DNA of 64,000 nt from Novosphingobium sp. GTDB lineage: Bacteria; Pseudomonadota; Alphaproteobacteria; Sphingomonadales; Sphingomonadaceae. Positions 14,575 through 24,193 of the stretch are shown piece by piece. A program made the position numbers and the translations under genes. A model generated the notes under the pieces. That model was not told the DNA's origin. It saw only the letters and a list, made by a program, of their open reading frames with translations, and did no database searches. The DNA is taken from positions 1-64,000 of the forward strand of contig NZ_JAUYRV010000017.1 in the NCBI RefSeq assembly GCF_030696665.1, given 5' to 3'. How positions within the stretch are numbered: the stretch's first letter is position 1; each line of letters opens with the position of its first letter.

Positions 14575-16005
14575 ATGACCCAGTATCCTGCGCTCTACAT
14601 GATCATCGACGGCGAACGCGTTTCGGGCGCCGGCCGCCGCACCCACGCTGTCATCAATCCCGCCACTGGCGAAACCATCGGCGAACTGCCGCTGGCCGAA
14701 GCCGCTGACCTTGACCGCGCGCTTGAAGTTGCCGCCGAGGGCTTTCGCATCTGGCGCAATTCCACGCCGCAGCAGCGCGCGACCGTGCTGCAGGGCGCGG
14801 CGCGGCTGATGATGGAGCGGCAGGAGGATCTGGCGCGCGTGGCCGTGATGGAGGAGGGCAAGACCCTGCCCGAGGCGCGCATCGAAGTGATGATGAACGT
14901 TGGTCTGTTCAATTTCTACGCGGGCGAAGTGTTCCGGCTTTATGGCCGCACGCTGGTACGCCCGGCGGGGCAGCGCAGCACGGTGAGCCATGAACCGGTA
15001 GGGCCGGTGGCGGCATTTGCGCCGTGGAACTTCCCGCTCGGCAATCCGGGGCGCAAGCTGGGCGCGCCGATTGCAGCGGGCTGTTCGGTGATCCTGAAGG
15101 CCGCCGAAGAGACACCTGCATCGGCGCTAGGTGTACTTCAGTGCTTGCTGGATGCGGGTCTGCCCAAGCAGGTTGCGCAGGCGGTGTTCGGCGTGCCGGA
15201 CGAGGTCAGCCGTCATCTGCTTGGCTCGCCAATCATCCGCAAGCTGTCGTTCACCGGATCGACCGTGATCGGCAAGCATCTGGCGCGGCTGGCGACTGAC
15301 AACATGCTGCGCACCACGATGGAACTGGGTGGGCACGGCCCCGTGCTGGTCTTTGCCGACGCAGATATTGACAAGACGCTCGATACGGTCGTGGCGCACA
15401 AGTATCGCAATGCCGGGCAGGTCTGCGTTTCGCCCACCCGCTTCATCGTTGAGGAAAGCGTATTCGAACGCTTCCGCGACGGTTTTGTCGAGCGGACAAA
15501 GATGATCAAGGTTGGCAACGGGCTTGATGAAGGGTCGCAGATGGGACCGATGGCCAACGCCCGCCGCCCCGAAGCGATGGACCGCCTGATCGCCGATGCA
15601 ACGGCGCGCGGTGCCAAGCTGGACACCGGTGGCGAGCGCATCGGCAACGCGGGCTATTTCTATGCACCCACGGTGCTGTCCGATATCCCGCTCGACGCGC
15701 TGATAATGAATGAAGAACCGTTCGGTCCGGTAGCGCTGATCAACCCGTTCAGCAGTGAAGAAGCGATGATCGCCGAGGCCAACCGCTTGCCCTACGGCCT
15801 TGCAGCCTATGCCTGGACCGACAGCGCCGCACGGCAGAAGCGTTTGGCGCGCGAGATTGAGACAGGGATGCTGGGCCTCAACACCACGATGATCGGCGGA
15901 TCCGATGCGCCGTTTGGTGGGGTGAAGTGGTCTGGCCACGGGGCAGAGGACGGGCCGGAAGGCGTGATGGCCTGTCTTGTGACCAAGGCAGTCCACGAAG
16001 GCTGA
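14575..16005 (+). CDS. NAD(P)-dependent aldehyde dehydrogenase
   Basis: The 476-residue enzyme is of the succinate-semialdehyde/aromatic aldehyde dehydrogenase type. The oxyanion-hole W-N-F-P is near residue 151, F-T-G-S-T near 226, the general base E250 in M-E-L-G-G, and the catalytic C284 in G-Q-V-C-V-S-P-T. The ATG at 14575 follows GGAAC. In a stilbene-cleavage route the aldehydes made would be vanillin or 5-formylferulate types, and oxidation of the latter leads towards the LigW substrate. Substrate assignment is from context only. Confidence 0.9.
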   Translation: MTQYPALYMIIDGERVSGAGRRTHAVINPATGETIGELPLAEAADLDRALEVAAEGFRIWRNSTPQQRATVLQGAARLMMERQEDLARVAVMEEGKTLPEARIEVMMNVGLFNFYAGEVFRLYGRTLVRPAGQRSTVSHEPVGPVAAFAPWNFPLGNPGRKLGAPIAAGCSVILKAAEETPASALGVLQCLLDAGLPKQVAQAVFGVPDEVSRHLLGSPIIRKLSFTGSTVIGKHLARLATDNMLRTTMELGGHGPVLVFADADIDKTLDTVVAHKYRNAGQVCVSPTRFIVEESVFERFRDGFVERTKMIKVGNGLDEGSQMGPMANARRPEAMDRLIADATARGAKLDTGGERIGNAGYFYAPTVLSDIPLDALIMNEEPFGPVALINPFSSEEAMIAEANRLPYGLAAYAWTDSAARQKRLAREIETGMLGLNTTMIGGSDAPFGGVKWSGHGAEDGPEGVMACLVTKAVHEG

Positions 16006-16093
16006 TGGTCAGGCATTGACATGATCGGGACATTTCCGGGAAACGAAGCGGGATTAGCCCCCCGGGGCCAATTCTCTAGATCCGGAGCCTTTC

Positions 16094-16768
16094 ATGCGCC
16101 CGTCGCGTTTCCTGCTGGCGGCTGTCGGCCTGCTGCTTTCTGCGCGCGCTTTTGCCGCGCAGGAAGACGAGCAGGTCTGGTTGGCCCAATTCTCGACCAT
16201 CGAGGTGGGCGACAAGGTTCTGCTGTTTTCGGACGTGCAGTTCCGGTTGACGGACGGTGCAGATCGGTTGGGGCAGGTGTTGCTGCGCCCTGCGGTGGGT
16301 TATCGCATCACGCCGAACGACACGCTGTTTATGGGCTACGCCTATGTGCGGACGGAGCCGCTGAGTGGCACCGCAACCGACGAGCATCGCATGTTCCAGC
16401 AAGCCTTGGTCCGAATTGCGGGCAAGCCGGGCAAGATAACGGTAACGGGGCGGACGCGGTTGGAGCAGCGCTGGATCGAGGGCCGATCCGATATGGGCTG
16501 GCGCGTGCGGCAGATGGTCCGGCTCGATGCGCCGACGGGCGCGGGCGTGAATGCGATTGTCTGGGCCGAACCTTTCGTCAATCTCGATACCACGACATGG
16601 GGCCAGCGCGCCGGGTTCGACCAGTTGCGCGTGTTCGGCGGCGTGGGGGTGCCGCTGGCGCGCGGCATTGCCTTGGAGGCCGGATATTCCGGCCAATACG
16701 TCAACCGGTTCAACGCGCCCGATCGCATGAATCACATTGGCAGCCTTGCGCTCACCATTCGAAGGTGA
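16094..16768 (+). CDS. DUF2490 outer-membrane-type protein
   Basis: The 224-residue protein has a signal peptide (F-L-L-A-A-V-G-L-L-L-S-A-R-A-F-A-A) and alternating beta-strand segments ending in an aromatic/hydrophobic strand typical of small barrels. DUF2490 patterns include W-L-A-Q-F-S near the start and Q-R-W ... R-V-R-Q-M near residue 130. It sits between the aldehyde dehydrogenase gene and ligW in the same orientation, with an 88-bp gap before it and 37 bp after it. A pore or envelope function for aromatic entry is possible but not shown. Confidence 0.8.
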   Translation: MRPSRFLLAAVGLLLSARAFAAQEDEQVWLAQFSTIEVGDKVLLFSDVQFRLTDGADRLGQVLLRPAVGYRITPNDTLFMGYAYVRTEPLSGTATDEHRMFQQALVRIAGKPGKITVTGRTRLEQRWIEGRSDMGWRVRQMVRLDAPTGAGVNAIVWAEPFVNLDTTTWGQRAGFDQLRVFGGVGVPLARGIALEAGYSGQYVNRFNAPDRMNHIGSLALTIRR

Positions 16769-16805
16769 ACGGGTGCAGGCTGCCCTTCCCGGGAAGGAAG
16801 CCTGC

Positions 16806-17861
16806 ATGACACATGAACTCAAGACCGGCGGCGAGCAGGGCTATTTGCGCATTGCCACCGAAGAAGCATTTGCCACGCGTGAGATCGTGGACGTGTATTT
16901 GCGCATGATCCGTGATGGCACGGCAGACAAGGGCATGGTCTCGCTCTGGGGCTTTTACGGCACATCACCGTCAGAGCGCGCCATGCAGATTATGGAGCGG
17001 CTGCTTGATCTGGGTGAGCGGCGCATCGCCGATATGGACGCCACCGGCATCGACAAGGCGATCCTTGCGCTGACATCGCCCGGCGTGCAGCCATTGCTGG
17101 ACGCGGAAGAAGCCAAGACCCTGGCCGCGCGGGCCAACGACACGCTGGCACAGGCGTGCGAGAAGCACCCGGACCGTTTCATCGGTATGGGGGCGGTTGC
17201 GCCGCAAGACCCGGAATGGTCCGCACAGGAAATCCGGCGCGGTGCAACGGAGCTGGGCTTCAAGGGCATCCAGATCAACAGCCACACGCAAGGGCGCTAT
17301 CTGGACGAAGAGTTCTACGACCCGATCTTCCGCGCGCTCGTCGACATGGATCAGCCGCTGTACATTCACCCGGCCACGCCGCCGGATTCGATGATCGGAC
17401 CGATGCTTGAAGCCGGGCTTGATGGCGCGGTGTTTGGGTTCGGGGTCGAAACAGGGATGCACCTGCTGCGCCTCATCACCATCGGTATTTTCGATAAGTA
17501 CCCCACGCTCCAGATCATGGTCGGCCACATGGGTGAAGCGCTGCCCTACTGGCTCTACCGGCTGGATTACATGCATCAGGCAGGCGTGCGTTCGCAGCGG
17601 TATGAGCGGATGAAGCCGCTGAAAAAGACCATTGCCGAATATATGCAGACCAATGTGCTGGTCACCAATTCGGGCATGGCGTGGGAACCTGCGATCAAGT
17701 TCTGCCAGCAAGTGATGGGCGAGGACCGCGTGATGTACGCGATGGACTACCCCTACCAATACGTGCCGCAGGAAGTGCACGACATGGACGGCATGGACAT
17801 GAGCGCGGAAACAAAGAAGAAGTTCTTCCAGACGAATGCGGAGAAGTGGTTCAAGCTGTAG
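16806..17861 (+). CDS. ligW: LigW, 5-carboxyvanillate decarboxylase
   Basis: The 351-residue amidohydrolase-superfamily enzyme removes the 5-carboxyl of 5-carboxyvanillate to give vanillate, without redox and with a bound manganese. The metal ligands known for N. aromaticivorans LigW are present at the same numbers: E19, H188 and D314, with Y317 nearby (M-D-Y-P-Y). The N-terminus G-G-E-Q-G-Y-L-R-I-A-T-E-E-A-F also fits. ATG 16806 gives exactly the family length. It links biaryl breakdown (from 5,5' or beta-5 dimers) to the vanillate pathway. I regard this as a firm assignment. Confidence 0.95.
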   Translation: MTHELKTGGEQGYLRIATEEAFATREIVDVYLRMIRDGTADKGMVSLWGFYGTSPSERAMQIMERLLDLGERRIADMDATGIDKAILALTSPGVQPLLDAEEAKTLAARANDTLAQACEKHPDRFIGMGAVAPQDPEWSAQEIRRGATELGFKGIQINSHTQGRYLDEEFYDPIFRALVDMDQPLYIHPATPPDSMIGPMLEAGLDGAVFGFGVETGMHLLRLITIGIFDKYPTLQIMVGHMGEALPYWLYRLDYMHQAGVRSQRYERMKPLKKTIAEYMQTNVLVTNSGMAWEPAIKFCQQVMGEDRVMYAMDYPYQYVPQEVHDMDGMDMSAETKKKFFQTNAEKWFKL

Positions 17862-17869
17862 GTGCGAAG

Positions 17870-17996
17870 AAACCCACCCCCAACCCCTCCCGCCTGCGGG
17901 AGGGGAGAAACAAGCGCTACGAATGCCCTCCCGCAGGCGGGAGGGCCGCGAGACTTGGCCTTGCGCAGCAAGGTTTAGTCGCAGCGGGGTGGGTTT
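17870..17996 (+). repeat. Nested palindromic intergenic repeat, copy 1
   Basis: The 127-bp element has 11-bp terminal inverted repeats (AAACCCACCCC at 17870-17880, complement at 17986-17996) and two inner palindromes built on CTCCCGC/GCGGGAG (about 17886-17904 and 17926-17945). It also has the blocks CGCGAGACTT and TTAGTCGCAGCGGGGT. Copy 3 near 36.7 kb matches it end to end in the opposite orientation. Confidence 0.8.
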
Positions 17997-18029
17997 CCCA
18001 CGGTGATTGAAATGATGACGGGAGAGCCA

Positions 18030-19625
18030 ATGACCACTCAGCCGCGCCGCACGCTTGCACCGGGAGCTTGGTACGCGCTCGTGCTGGTGGCGCTGACCAA
18101 CGCGATGAGCCTGCTGGATCGGCAGATTCTGGCGATCCTTGCGCCTGCGATCAAGAAGGATCTGAACATCGGCGATGCCGAGATGGGGCTGCTGTACGGC
18201 ACTGTCTTTGCGCTGTTCTATGCGTTGTTCTCGCTGCCTGTGGGACGACTGGCCGATGGCTGGGTGCGCACGCGGCTGCTGGCGATCAGCCTGTTGTTCT
18301 GGTCAGCAGCGACGGGGCTTGCGGGCTTTGCCTCCAGCTTTGCGATGCTGGCCCTTTCGCGCCTTGGGGTGGGGATTGGCGAGGCGGCGACGCAGCCTGC
18401 AGGCACATCGCTGATCTTTGATTTCTGGCCCAAACACCGGCGCGGCTTTGTGATGTCGGTAGTGGCTTCGGCCATTGCGCTGGGGCTGGGTGGCTCACTG
18501 GTCCTGGGCGGGGTCGCGGCGCATGAATGGGACGCGGCTTATGCTGCGGCCACGGCACCATTCGGCCTGAAAGGTTGGCAGTTCGCGTTTCTGGTAGCTG
18601 CTGCGCCGGGTTTCATTCTGGCGGCGTTCCTGTGGACGTTGCGTGAGCCGGTGCGCGGCCAGATGGACGGGATAGAAACCCCGAAAGATCCGCACCCTTT
18701 CAAGGCCAGCCTTGCGCTGCTGGGTTCGGTCACGCCGGGGTTCCACTGGATCGGCATGAAGGGACGTGGGGCCAGCGCCGGCATGGTGCGCGGCAATCTG
18801 CTGGCCTTGGCGGGGATTGCGATTGCAGCGGCGGCGCTCGTGGCAATCAGCACAGCGGTCAGCCCGAAGCCTGCAATGGCGATTGGCGCAATTTCGATCA
18901 ACCCGCACGTGTTGCAGTGGTCGGTTATCGGGTTGGGCGTGTTTGTGATCGTCAATCTGATGCAGGGGATGAAGCTGGGCGACGCTCAGGCGTTCCGCGT
19001 CATTTCGCGCTCACCCACGCTGATGATGTGCATTGCCGTGGGCACGCTGCAATGCGTGATCAACTACGGGATGATGGCCTTCAATCCCAGCTTCCTGATC
19101 CGCAGCTACGGCCTGACGATGCAGGAAACGGCGCTGCAGTTCGGCCTGCTTTCGGCGGGTATGGGGATCATCGGCCCGCTGGTCTGGGGACCGCTTTCAG
19201 ACTGGCTCAACCAGCGTTTTCCCGGCAGCGGACGGGCATGGGTGGGGTTGTTTGCGATGGCCGTCTCGCCGATCATGTCATTCTGGGTCTACTACGCGGG
19301 CGATCCGAGCAGCTTCTATGCCAGGTTCATGCTCTACAGCTTCATTCTGACCGGGTGGATGCCGCCGCTCTATGCGATCATGTACGATCAGGTGCTGCCC
19401 CGCATGCGCGGGTTGACGGCGAGCCTTTATCTGCTGGTGATGACCATTCTGGGCATGGGCATCGGGCCATATGTCGTGGGGCTGCTGTCCGATGCGACGG
19501 GCAGCCTGCGCACGGCGATGCTGTCGATCAACGTGGTGGCGATTCCGATTGCGGTGCTGATGGTACTGATCGCGCGCAGGGCCGAGCGGGACGAGGCGGC
19601 ATTGCTGGAACGGGCGGAAGGATGA
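18030..19625 (+). CDS. MFS transporter 2
   Basis: The 531-residue major facilitator protein has about 12 membrane segments. The motif between helices 2 and 3 reads L-P-V-G-R-L-A-D-G-W-V-R-T-R, and an enlarged central loop lies at about residues 195-260. ATG 18030 is chosen because GGGAGAG lies just upstream; GTG 18003 and ATG 18012 are in frame but lack a ribosome binding site. It follows ligW on the same strand after a repeat element. It probably imports aromatic acids or dimers, by context. Confidence 0.87.
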   Translation: MTTQPRRTLAPGAWYALVLVALTNAMSLLDRQILAILAPAIKKDLNIGDAEMGLLYGTVFALFYALFSLPVGRLADGWVRTRLLAISLLFWSAATGLAGFASSFAMLALSRLGVGIGEAATQPAGTSLIFDFWPKHRRGFVMSVVASAIALGLGGSLVLGGVAAHEWDAAYAAATAPFGLKGWQFAFLVAAAPGFILAAFLWTLREPVRGQMDGIETPKDPHPFKASLALLGSVTPGFHWIGMKGRGASAGMVRGNLLALAGIAIAAAALVAISTAVSPKPAMAIGAISINPHVLQWSVIGLGVFVIVNLMQGMKLGDAQAFRVISRSPTLMMCIAVGTLQCVINYGMMAFNPSFLIRSYGLTMQETALQFGLLSAGMGIIGPLVWGPLSDWLNQRFPGSGRAWVGLFAMAVSPIMSFWVYYAGDPSSFYARFMLYSFILTGWMPPLYAIMYDQVLPRMRGLTASLYLLVMTILGMGIGPYVVGLLSDATGSLRTAMLSINVVAIPIAVLMVLIARRAERDEAALLERAEG

Positions 19626-19646
19626 CGGTCGCTTCCGCCCATTAAA

Positions 19647-20762
19647 TCATGCTGCCGAAACCCTGAGAACGGGCTTGATCACGCGCCCGCTTTCACTTGC
19701 TTTGAACGCGGCGTTGATATCTTCAAAGGCGAACATTTCGATCAACCTGTCGAATGGATAGCGCCCTGCGACATGGTGCTCAATCAGTTCTGGGATGAAG
19801 ACCTGCGGATCGCTGTCGCCTTCCAGAATGCCCATCACGCGCTTGCCGCCGCCCATCAGCGACGTTTCGTTGAAGTGAACCATCGCATCGGCATCGGAAG
19901 CGCCGACGAGGCCGAGGATGCCGCGAGGGGCAAGCTGGTCGAAGGCCAATTCAATCAGTTTCCCAAGCCCCGTGGTGTCGAACGCATAGTTGAGGCCGGC
20001 GGGGCAGATTTCGCGCAGGGCTGCGGCGACATCGGTATCACCCTTGATCGTATGCGTTGCACCCAGTTCACGGGCGAGGGCGAGCCGGTTTTCATGCAGG
20101 TCGATGGCTATGATCGGATCGGCCCCGGCAATGCGCGCGGCCATGATCGCAGAAAGGCCAACTGCGCCTGCGCCGAATACCACTAGCGAGCGTCCCGCCT
20201 TGACCGCCATCGAATTGAGTATCGCACCTGCGCCAGTTTGAAGCCCGCAGCCAAGTGGCCCAAGGAGTTCAAGGGCCACATCCTTTGCGCTGTCGGGCAC
20301 TTTCACCACGTTGCGCGCCGTTGCGATGGCGTGAGTGGCAAAGGACGACTGGCCGAAGAAGTGGCTGTGGACAGGGCCTTCGGCCGTGCTGATAGCGATG
20401 CTGCCATCCGGGCGGGCGCTGGCAAAGTTGTAAAGCCCGAAGTTGTAGCAATAAGCCGGGGCATGGTCGGCACAGTTGAGGCATTCCCCGCAACTTGCGA
20501 AGGACAGCACAACTGCATCGCCGGGCGCCACATGGGTGACGCCTTCGCCAACTGCCTCGACAATGCCTGAGCCTTCATGCCCCAGCACGACCGGCAGCGG
20601 CACCGGCAGCTGTCGGTCCCGCACCGCCATGTCAGTGTGGCAAACGCCCGCACCAACAACGCGGACGAGTACTTCGCCCGCGCGCGGTGAGTCGATTTCG
20701 GCATTCTCTATCGAGAATCCGGCGTTGCCTTCGCGACAAATGGCGGCGCGGATCATGGTCAT
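19647..20762 (-). CDS. Zinc-dependent alcohol dehydrogenase (aryl/benzyl alcohol type)
   Basis: The 371-residue medium-chain dehydrogenase keeps the catalytic zinc ligand C41 with H62 and E63. It has the four structural zinc cysteines C91, C94, C97 and C105 and the coenzyme motif G-A-G-A-V-G near residue 200. It oxidises an alcohol to an aldehyde with NAD. Its start overlaps the stop of the NOV1-type gene by four bases, so it is the second gene of that operon. An aromatic alcohol made in stilbene or biaryl breakdown is the likely substrate. It resembles the XylB/aryl-alcohol branch. Confidence 0.9.
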   Translation of the reverse strand: MTMIRAAICREGNAGFSIENAEIDSPRAGEVLVRVVGAGVCHTDMAVRDRQLPVPLPVVLGHEGSGIVEAVGEGVTHVAPGDAVVLSFASCGECLNCADHAPAYCYNFGLYNFASARPDGSIAISTAEGPVHSHFFGQSSFATHAIATARNVVKVPDSAKDVALELLGPLGCGLQTGAGAILNSMAVKAGRSLVVFGAGAVGLSAIMAARIAGADPIIAIDLHENRLALARELGATHTIKGDTDVAAALREICPAGLNYAFDTTGLGKLIELAFDQLAPRGILGLVGASDADAMVHFNETSLMGGGKRVMGILEGDSDPQVFIPELIEHHVAGRYPFDRLIEMFAFEDINAAFKASESGRVIKPVLRVSAA

Positions 20763-22243
20763 GCAGCAAGTTCCTTTTCGGCCAGCCCGATCTCTTCCGC
20801 ATTGGCCCAGTTGCCGTGAAGGCCAAAGCGCAGGCGGATAGGGATGTTTACGGTTGCCACAGGGCCTTTCTCGATGTCGAGTGCATCAAAGATCAGGAGG
20901 TCGCTGCGCTGGTCTTCCAGGCGGTTGCAAACCTGCACGATCCAGCCATCGCCTTCGGGTGCGTCCTTGGTGCGGGGGACGAAGCAGGGTTCCTGCAACG
21001 AGGAAACCGGGCCACACCACCAATGCTGCTCTTTGCCGGTCTCGAAGTCCTTGTGGAACAGGCAGTTCATGAGCAGGCCCCCGGCGCTGCCGCCGCGCAA
21101 TTCGACCGGACGCTTCATGTCCATCTCAAGGAACCAGCCGTAGCGGGTTTTCTGGCCGACAAAGCGATCATCGATGCGTGGGAATTCTGAGGCAGTGTCC
21201 GATAGCTTGACGATCTCGGCAAAGTCCTCGCCGTTGCTCGCCATGTCGACAACCCAATCGGTGGGATAGCTCATCGCTTCCATGCCGTTGAAAGGGGTGC
21301 CGTGGACGTCGGGGAAGAACGGGAACATGTTGTTCTTCGCCTCGCACGTGACGAAATGAACCTTGGTGCCTTCCTGCCACGCGTTGAGGACGTGGGACGC
21401 GAAGCAGTTGTCGCGGGTGAACCAGCGGATGTCGGCTTGCGTCACACCATCGCGGCGCGGAATGATGCCGAGGTGGACTGGCATCGTGGTGTCAAAGCCG
21501 AAGTGAGGCTTGCCCTGCTCCAGCCGTTCCCAGTTGCCGATCGATGGCACGATATGCAGCACGAGATAGTCCTCGGTCACGCCGAAATCGTGCATCATGC
21601 AGTAGTACGGCACCTTGAACCAAATTTCGCGGATCAGTTCGCCGGTAGGGCTGATTTCCATGTAGGTCACATCATCGGTGCACAGCCCCGACGCAGCATA
21701 GCCGATGGCGACCATGTTGCCGGTTTTGGGATCGACCTTGGGATGCGCGGTGAAGGTCTGGCCGGTCATCTTGCCGCCGAACTTCTCAAAGCCGAAGGTC
21801 TCCATCGTGGCCGGGTCCATGACGAGGGCCGGACTGTCTTCCTTCATCGCCCAGAGCTTGCCGCCGAAGATGAAGGCGTTGGTATTGGCGGTTGAGCGGT
21901 ATTCGCCCTTCACGCTCTCATCGTCGGTCAATGGGTTGCGATAGGCACCGAACAGGGCCTTTCCAGCCTCGTTTTCCAGCTTCCACTTGTCGGTCTTGGC
22001 CCAGCGCTGGCGGAAGTCCACTTGTCCATCGTGGATATGAAACCGCGTGATCATGCCATCGCCGTTGAACGCAATATCGTCGGCAAGGCGGGGGGGAAAC
22101 TGCGGGTCGGGCTGGACGCGATAGAATGCGCCGTTTAATCCTGCAGGAATCGTGCCTTCGTGGGCTAGGTCGGCGATATCCGCCTCTATCCGTGAAGGCG
22201 TGTTAAATCCCGTAAAACTGGGGGTGTTCGGAAATTGGGCCAT
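20759..22243 (-). CDS. nov1: NOV1-type stilbene-cleaving (lignostilbene) dioxygenase
   Basis: The 494-residue carotenoid-cleavage-family enzyme splits the central double bond of 4'-hydroxystilbenes with iron(II) and O2, giving two aldehydes. The four iron histidines of NOV1 are at identical numbers (H167, H218, H284, H476), and the substrate-pocket residues F59, Y101 and K134 are also in place. The N-terminus P-S-F-T-G-F-N and the tail L-R-F-G-L-H-G-N-W match that subgroup. It is first in an operon with the alcohol dehydrogenase and divergent from the marR gene, with a 21-bp operator-like site between. Confidence 0.94.
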   Translation of the reverse strand: MAQFPNTPSFTGFNTPSRIEADIADLAHEGTIPAGLNGAFYRVQPDPQFPPRLADDIAFNGDGMITRFHIHDGQVDFRQRWAKTDKWKLENEAGKALFGAYRNPLTDDESVKGEYRSTANTNAFIFGGKLWAMKEDSPALVMDPATMETFGFEKFGGKMTGQTFTAHPKVDPKTGNMVAIGYAASGLCTDDVTYMEISPTGELIREIWFKVPYYCMMHDFGVTEDYLVLHIVPSIGNWERLEQGKPHFGFDTTMPVHLGIIPRRDGVTQADIRWFTRDNCFASHVLNAWQEGTKVHFVTCEAKNNMFPFFPDVHGTPFNGMEAMSYPTDWVVDMASNGEDFAEIVKLSDTASEFPRIDDRFVGQKTRYGWFLEMDMKRPVELRGGSAGGLLMNCLFHKDFETGKEQHWWCGPVSSLQEPCFVPRTKDAPEGDGWIVQVCNRLEDQRSDLLIFDALDIEKGPVATVNIPIRLRFGLHGNWANAEEIGLAEKELAA

Positions 22244-22260
22244 AGCATCCTCCTTGCAAC

Positions 22261-22281
22261 ATTGTATGTATTGCTAACAAT
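22261..22281. promoter_or_regulatory. ATTGT-N11-ACAAT site 2 (candidate MarR operator)
   Basis: The 21-bp imperfect palindrome lies in the 68-bp gap between the divergent oxygenase and marR genes. It shares TTGTATG and CTAACAAT with site 1. In MarR systems the operator is usually in the shared promoter, which favours autoregulation and control of the oxygenase. Confidence 0.6.
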
Positions 22282-22311
22282 TAGACAAGCGCATTCGTTG
22301 GGGGCAGGGCA

Positions 22312-22785
22312 TTGATCAAGGACAAATTCGCCGATGCTATCGCGCCGGTTGGGCACACTGACGAAGACGATGTTGGTGCGATCAACGACATTCTCGGCTT
22401 CCACATCCGCCTGGCGCACGGGGCATGCCTGCGGCACTTTACCGAGACGTTCACCGATCTGGACCTGACGCAGAAGCAGGTTTCGGTGCTGTGGCTGGTC
22501 GACGATCATCCGGGCATCGCGCAGACCGACCTCGCGCAGCGCCTGCGCATGGACCGGGCGACGACTATGGCGATCATCAACCGGCTGCAGGCCAAGCATT
22601 TCCTGCGGAGGGACCGCTCGCCCAAGGACGGACGCAAGCAGGCGCTGTTCCTTGAGCCCGACGGTTTGGCCATGCTCGCGCGGGCCAAAACGGCTATTGG
22701 CGAGCACGAAGCGTGGGTCAAAAGCCGCTTTTCCGACAAGGAAGTGCGCCAGCTTATCGAACTGCTTTCACGAATCCACGAATAA
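22312..22785 (+). CDS. MarR-family transcriptional regulator
   Basis: The 157-residue winged-helix protein has a recognition region near residues 65-105 (G-I-A-Q-T-D-L-A-Q-R-L-R-M-D-R-A-T-T-M-A), then a wing with R-D-R-S-P-K-D-G-R, the usual MarR D-x-R signature. The start is TTG at 22312 behind GGGGCAGGG. It is divergent from the NOV1 operon and followed at 47 bp by an MFS gene. It is most likely a repressor relieved by an aromatic ligand. The target sites proposed are the three ATTGT-N11-ACAAT palindromes. Confidence 0.9.
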   Translation: MIKDKFADAIAPVGHTDEDDVGAINDILGFHIRLAHGACLRHFTETFTDLDLTQKQVSVLWLVDDHPGIAQTDLAQRLRMDRATTMAIINRLQAKHFLRRDRSPKDGRKQALFLEPDGLAMLARAKTAIGEHEAWVKSRFSDKEVRQLIELLSRIHE

Positions 22786-22832
22786 GTTATAAGCGATAGC
22801 AATTAACAGTTGGGACGAGGACCAAGGGCCGC

Positions 22833-24131
22833 ATGACACAGACCCCGCGCGAGGTGATCGAGCAGACGCCGATGGGCGTTCGCCAATGGATTGCTGTCGT
22901 CCTGATGATTGCGCTGAATGCGCTTGATGGCTTCGATGTGCTGTCCAGCGCCTTTGCCGCACCGGGCATCGCCAAGGAGTGGGGGATCGAGCGCGACGCG
23001 CTGGGTGTCGTCCTGTCGATGGAACTGGTCGGCATGGGCTTCGGTTCGATCCTGCTGGGCGGCGCGGCCGACCGGTTCGGACGGCGGCCGACGATCCTTG
23101 GATGCCTTGTCGTGATGACCACCGGCATGTGGCTTGCCACAACTTCGGGCAGCCCTAGCGGGCTTGCGCTGTGGCGCTTCATCACCGGCCTTGGCATTGG
23201 CGGCATGCTGGCCGCGATCAACGCGGTAACCGCTGAACTTTCCAGCAAGAAGGGCCGCTCGCTGGCAATGGCGCTGATGGTCATTGGCTACCCCATCGGC
23301 GCGACCGTGGGCGGGATCATCGCGGGCGTGTTGCTCAAGGGCGGCGATTGGCGGCTGGTGTTTGAATTCGGCGCGATTGCCACAGCGGTGTTCATCCCGC
23401 TGGTGTTCATCTTTGTGCCCGAAACGCCGGACTACTATGTCACGCGGCGTGATCCCACGGCGCTGGACAAGGTCAACGTTTCGTTGCGCAAGCTGGCGTT
23501 GCCTTTGGCTGCCATCCTGCCCGCCGCGCCTGCCGAGGCTGACAAGCCGAGTGTGTTCGATATTTTCAAGCCCGGCCTGATCCGCACCACCATCCTGTTC
23601 ACGCTGGGCTATTCGTTCCACGCGGTGACCTTCTATTACATCCTCAAATGGTCGCCCAAGATCGTGGCCGACTTTGGCTATTCGCAACCCGAGGCGGCAA
23701 GCGTGCTGGTCTGGGCGAACATCGGCGGGGCCACCGGAGGGGCGTTGTTCGGCTTTGCCATGCATAAATTCGGGCTGAAATGGCCAACCATCGCGATGCT
23801 GGTGACCGGCGCGTTGGCAGTGATCTCGTTCGGGTTCGGGCGTGAGACGCTGGAAGGATGGCGGCTTGCGGTGTTCTTCACCGGATTCACCACCAACGCG
23901 GCCATCGTCGGATTCTATTCGCTGTTCGCTATCGGCTTCCCAACACACGTGCGCGCCACCGGCACAGGCTTTGCCATCGGCGCTGGCCGCATCGGCGCGG
24001 CGGGGTCACCGATCCTTGCAGGCGTGCTGTTCACGCAGGCAGGGCTTGGCTTGCTGGGCGTGTCGATAGTCATGGCGATGGGGTCTCTGGTGGCGGCGCT
24101 GTTGCTGCTGACGCTGCGCAAAGGGCAGTAG
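22833..24131 (+). CDS. MFS transporter 3 (aromatic acid:H+ symporter type)
   Basis: The 432-residue protein has 12 membrane segments and the aromatic acid/H+ symporter (AAHS) look: L-D-G-F-D in helix 1, then G-G-A-A-D-R-F-G-R-R-P in loop 2-3, and G-R-I-G-A-A near residue 390. AAHS proteins bring in vanillate, protocatechuate or related acids. It follows marR on the same strand and so may be part of its operon. The substrate is inferred. Confidence 0.9.
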   Translation: MTQTPREVIEQTPMGVRQWIAVVLMIALNALDGFDVLSSAFAAPGIAKEWGIERDALGVVLSMELVGMGFGSILLGGAADRFGRRPTILGCLVVMTTGMWLATTSGSPSGLALWRFITGLGIGGMLAAINAVTAELSSKKGRSLAMALMVIGYPIGATVGGIIAGVLLKGGDWRLVFEFGAIATAVFIPLVFIFVPETPDYYVTRRDPTALDKVNVSLRKLALPLAAILPAAPAEADKPSVFDIFKPGLIRTTILFTLGYSFHAVTFYYILKWSPKIVADFGYSQPEAASVLVWANIGGATGGALFGFAMHKFGLKWPTIAMLVTGALAVISFGFGRETLEGWRLAVFFTGFTTNAAIVGFYSLFAIGFPTHVRATGTGFAIGAGRIGAAGSPILAGVLFTQAGLGLLGVSIVMAMGSLVAALLLLTLRKGQ

Positions 24132-24193
24132 CGCGGGCACCTTTCTTGCTCGACCGGCTTGAGTGACAAGCTGGTTCGGGCAAGGGTGTGGAT

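Noticed and set aside
16021..16809. Plus-strand frame of 262 codons over the DUF2490 gene
   Set aside because: It is out of frame with the signal-peptide-bearing DUF2490 gene and has arginine/glycine-rich shadow composition.
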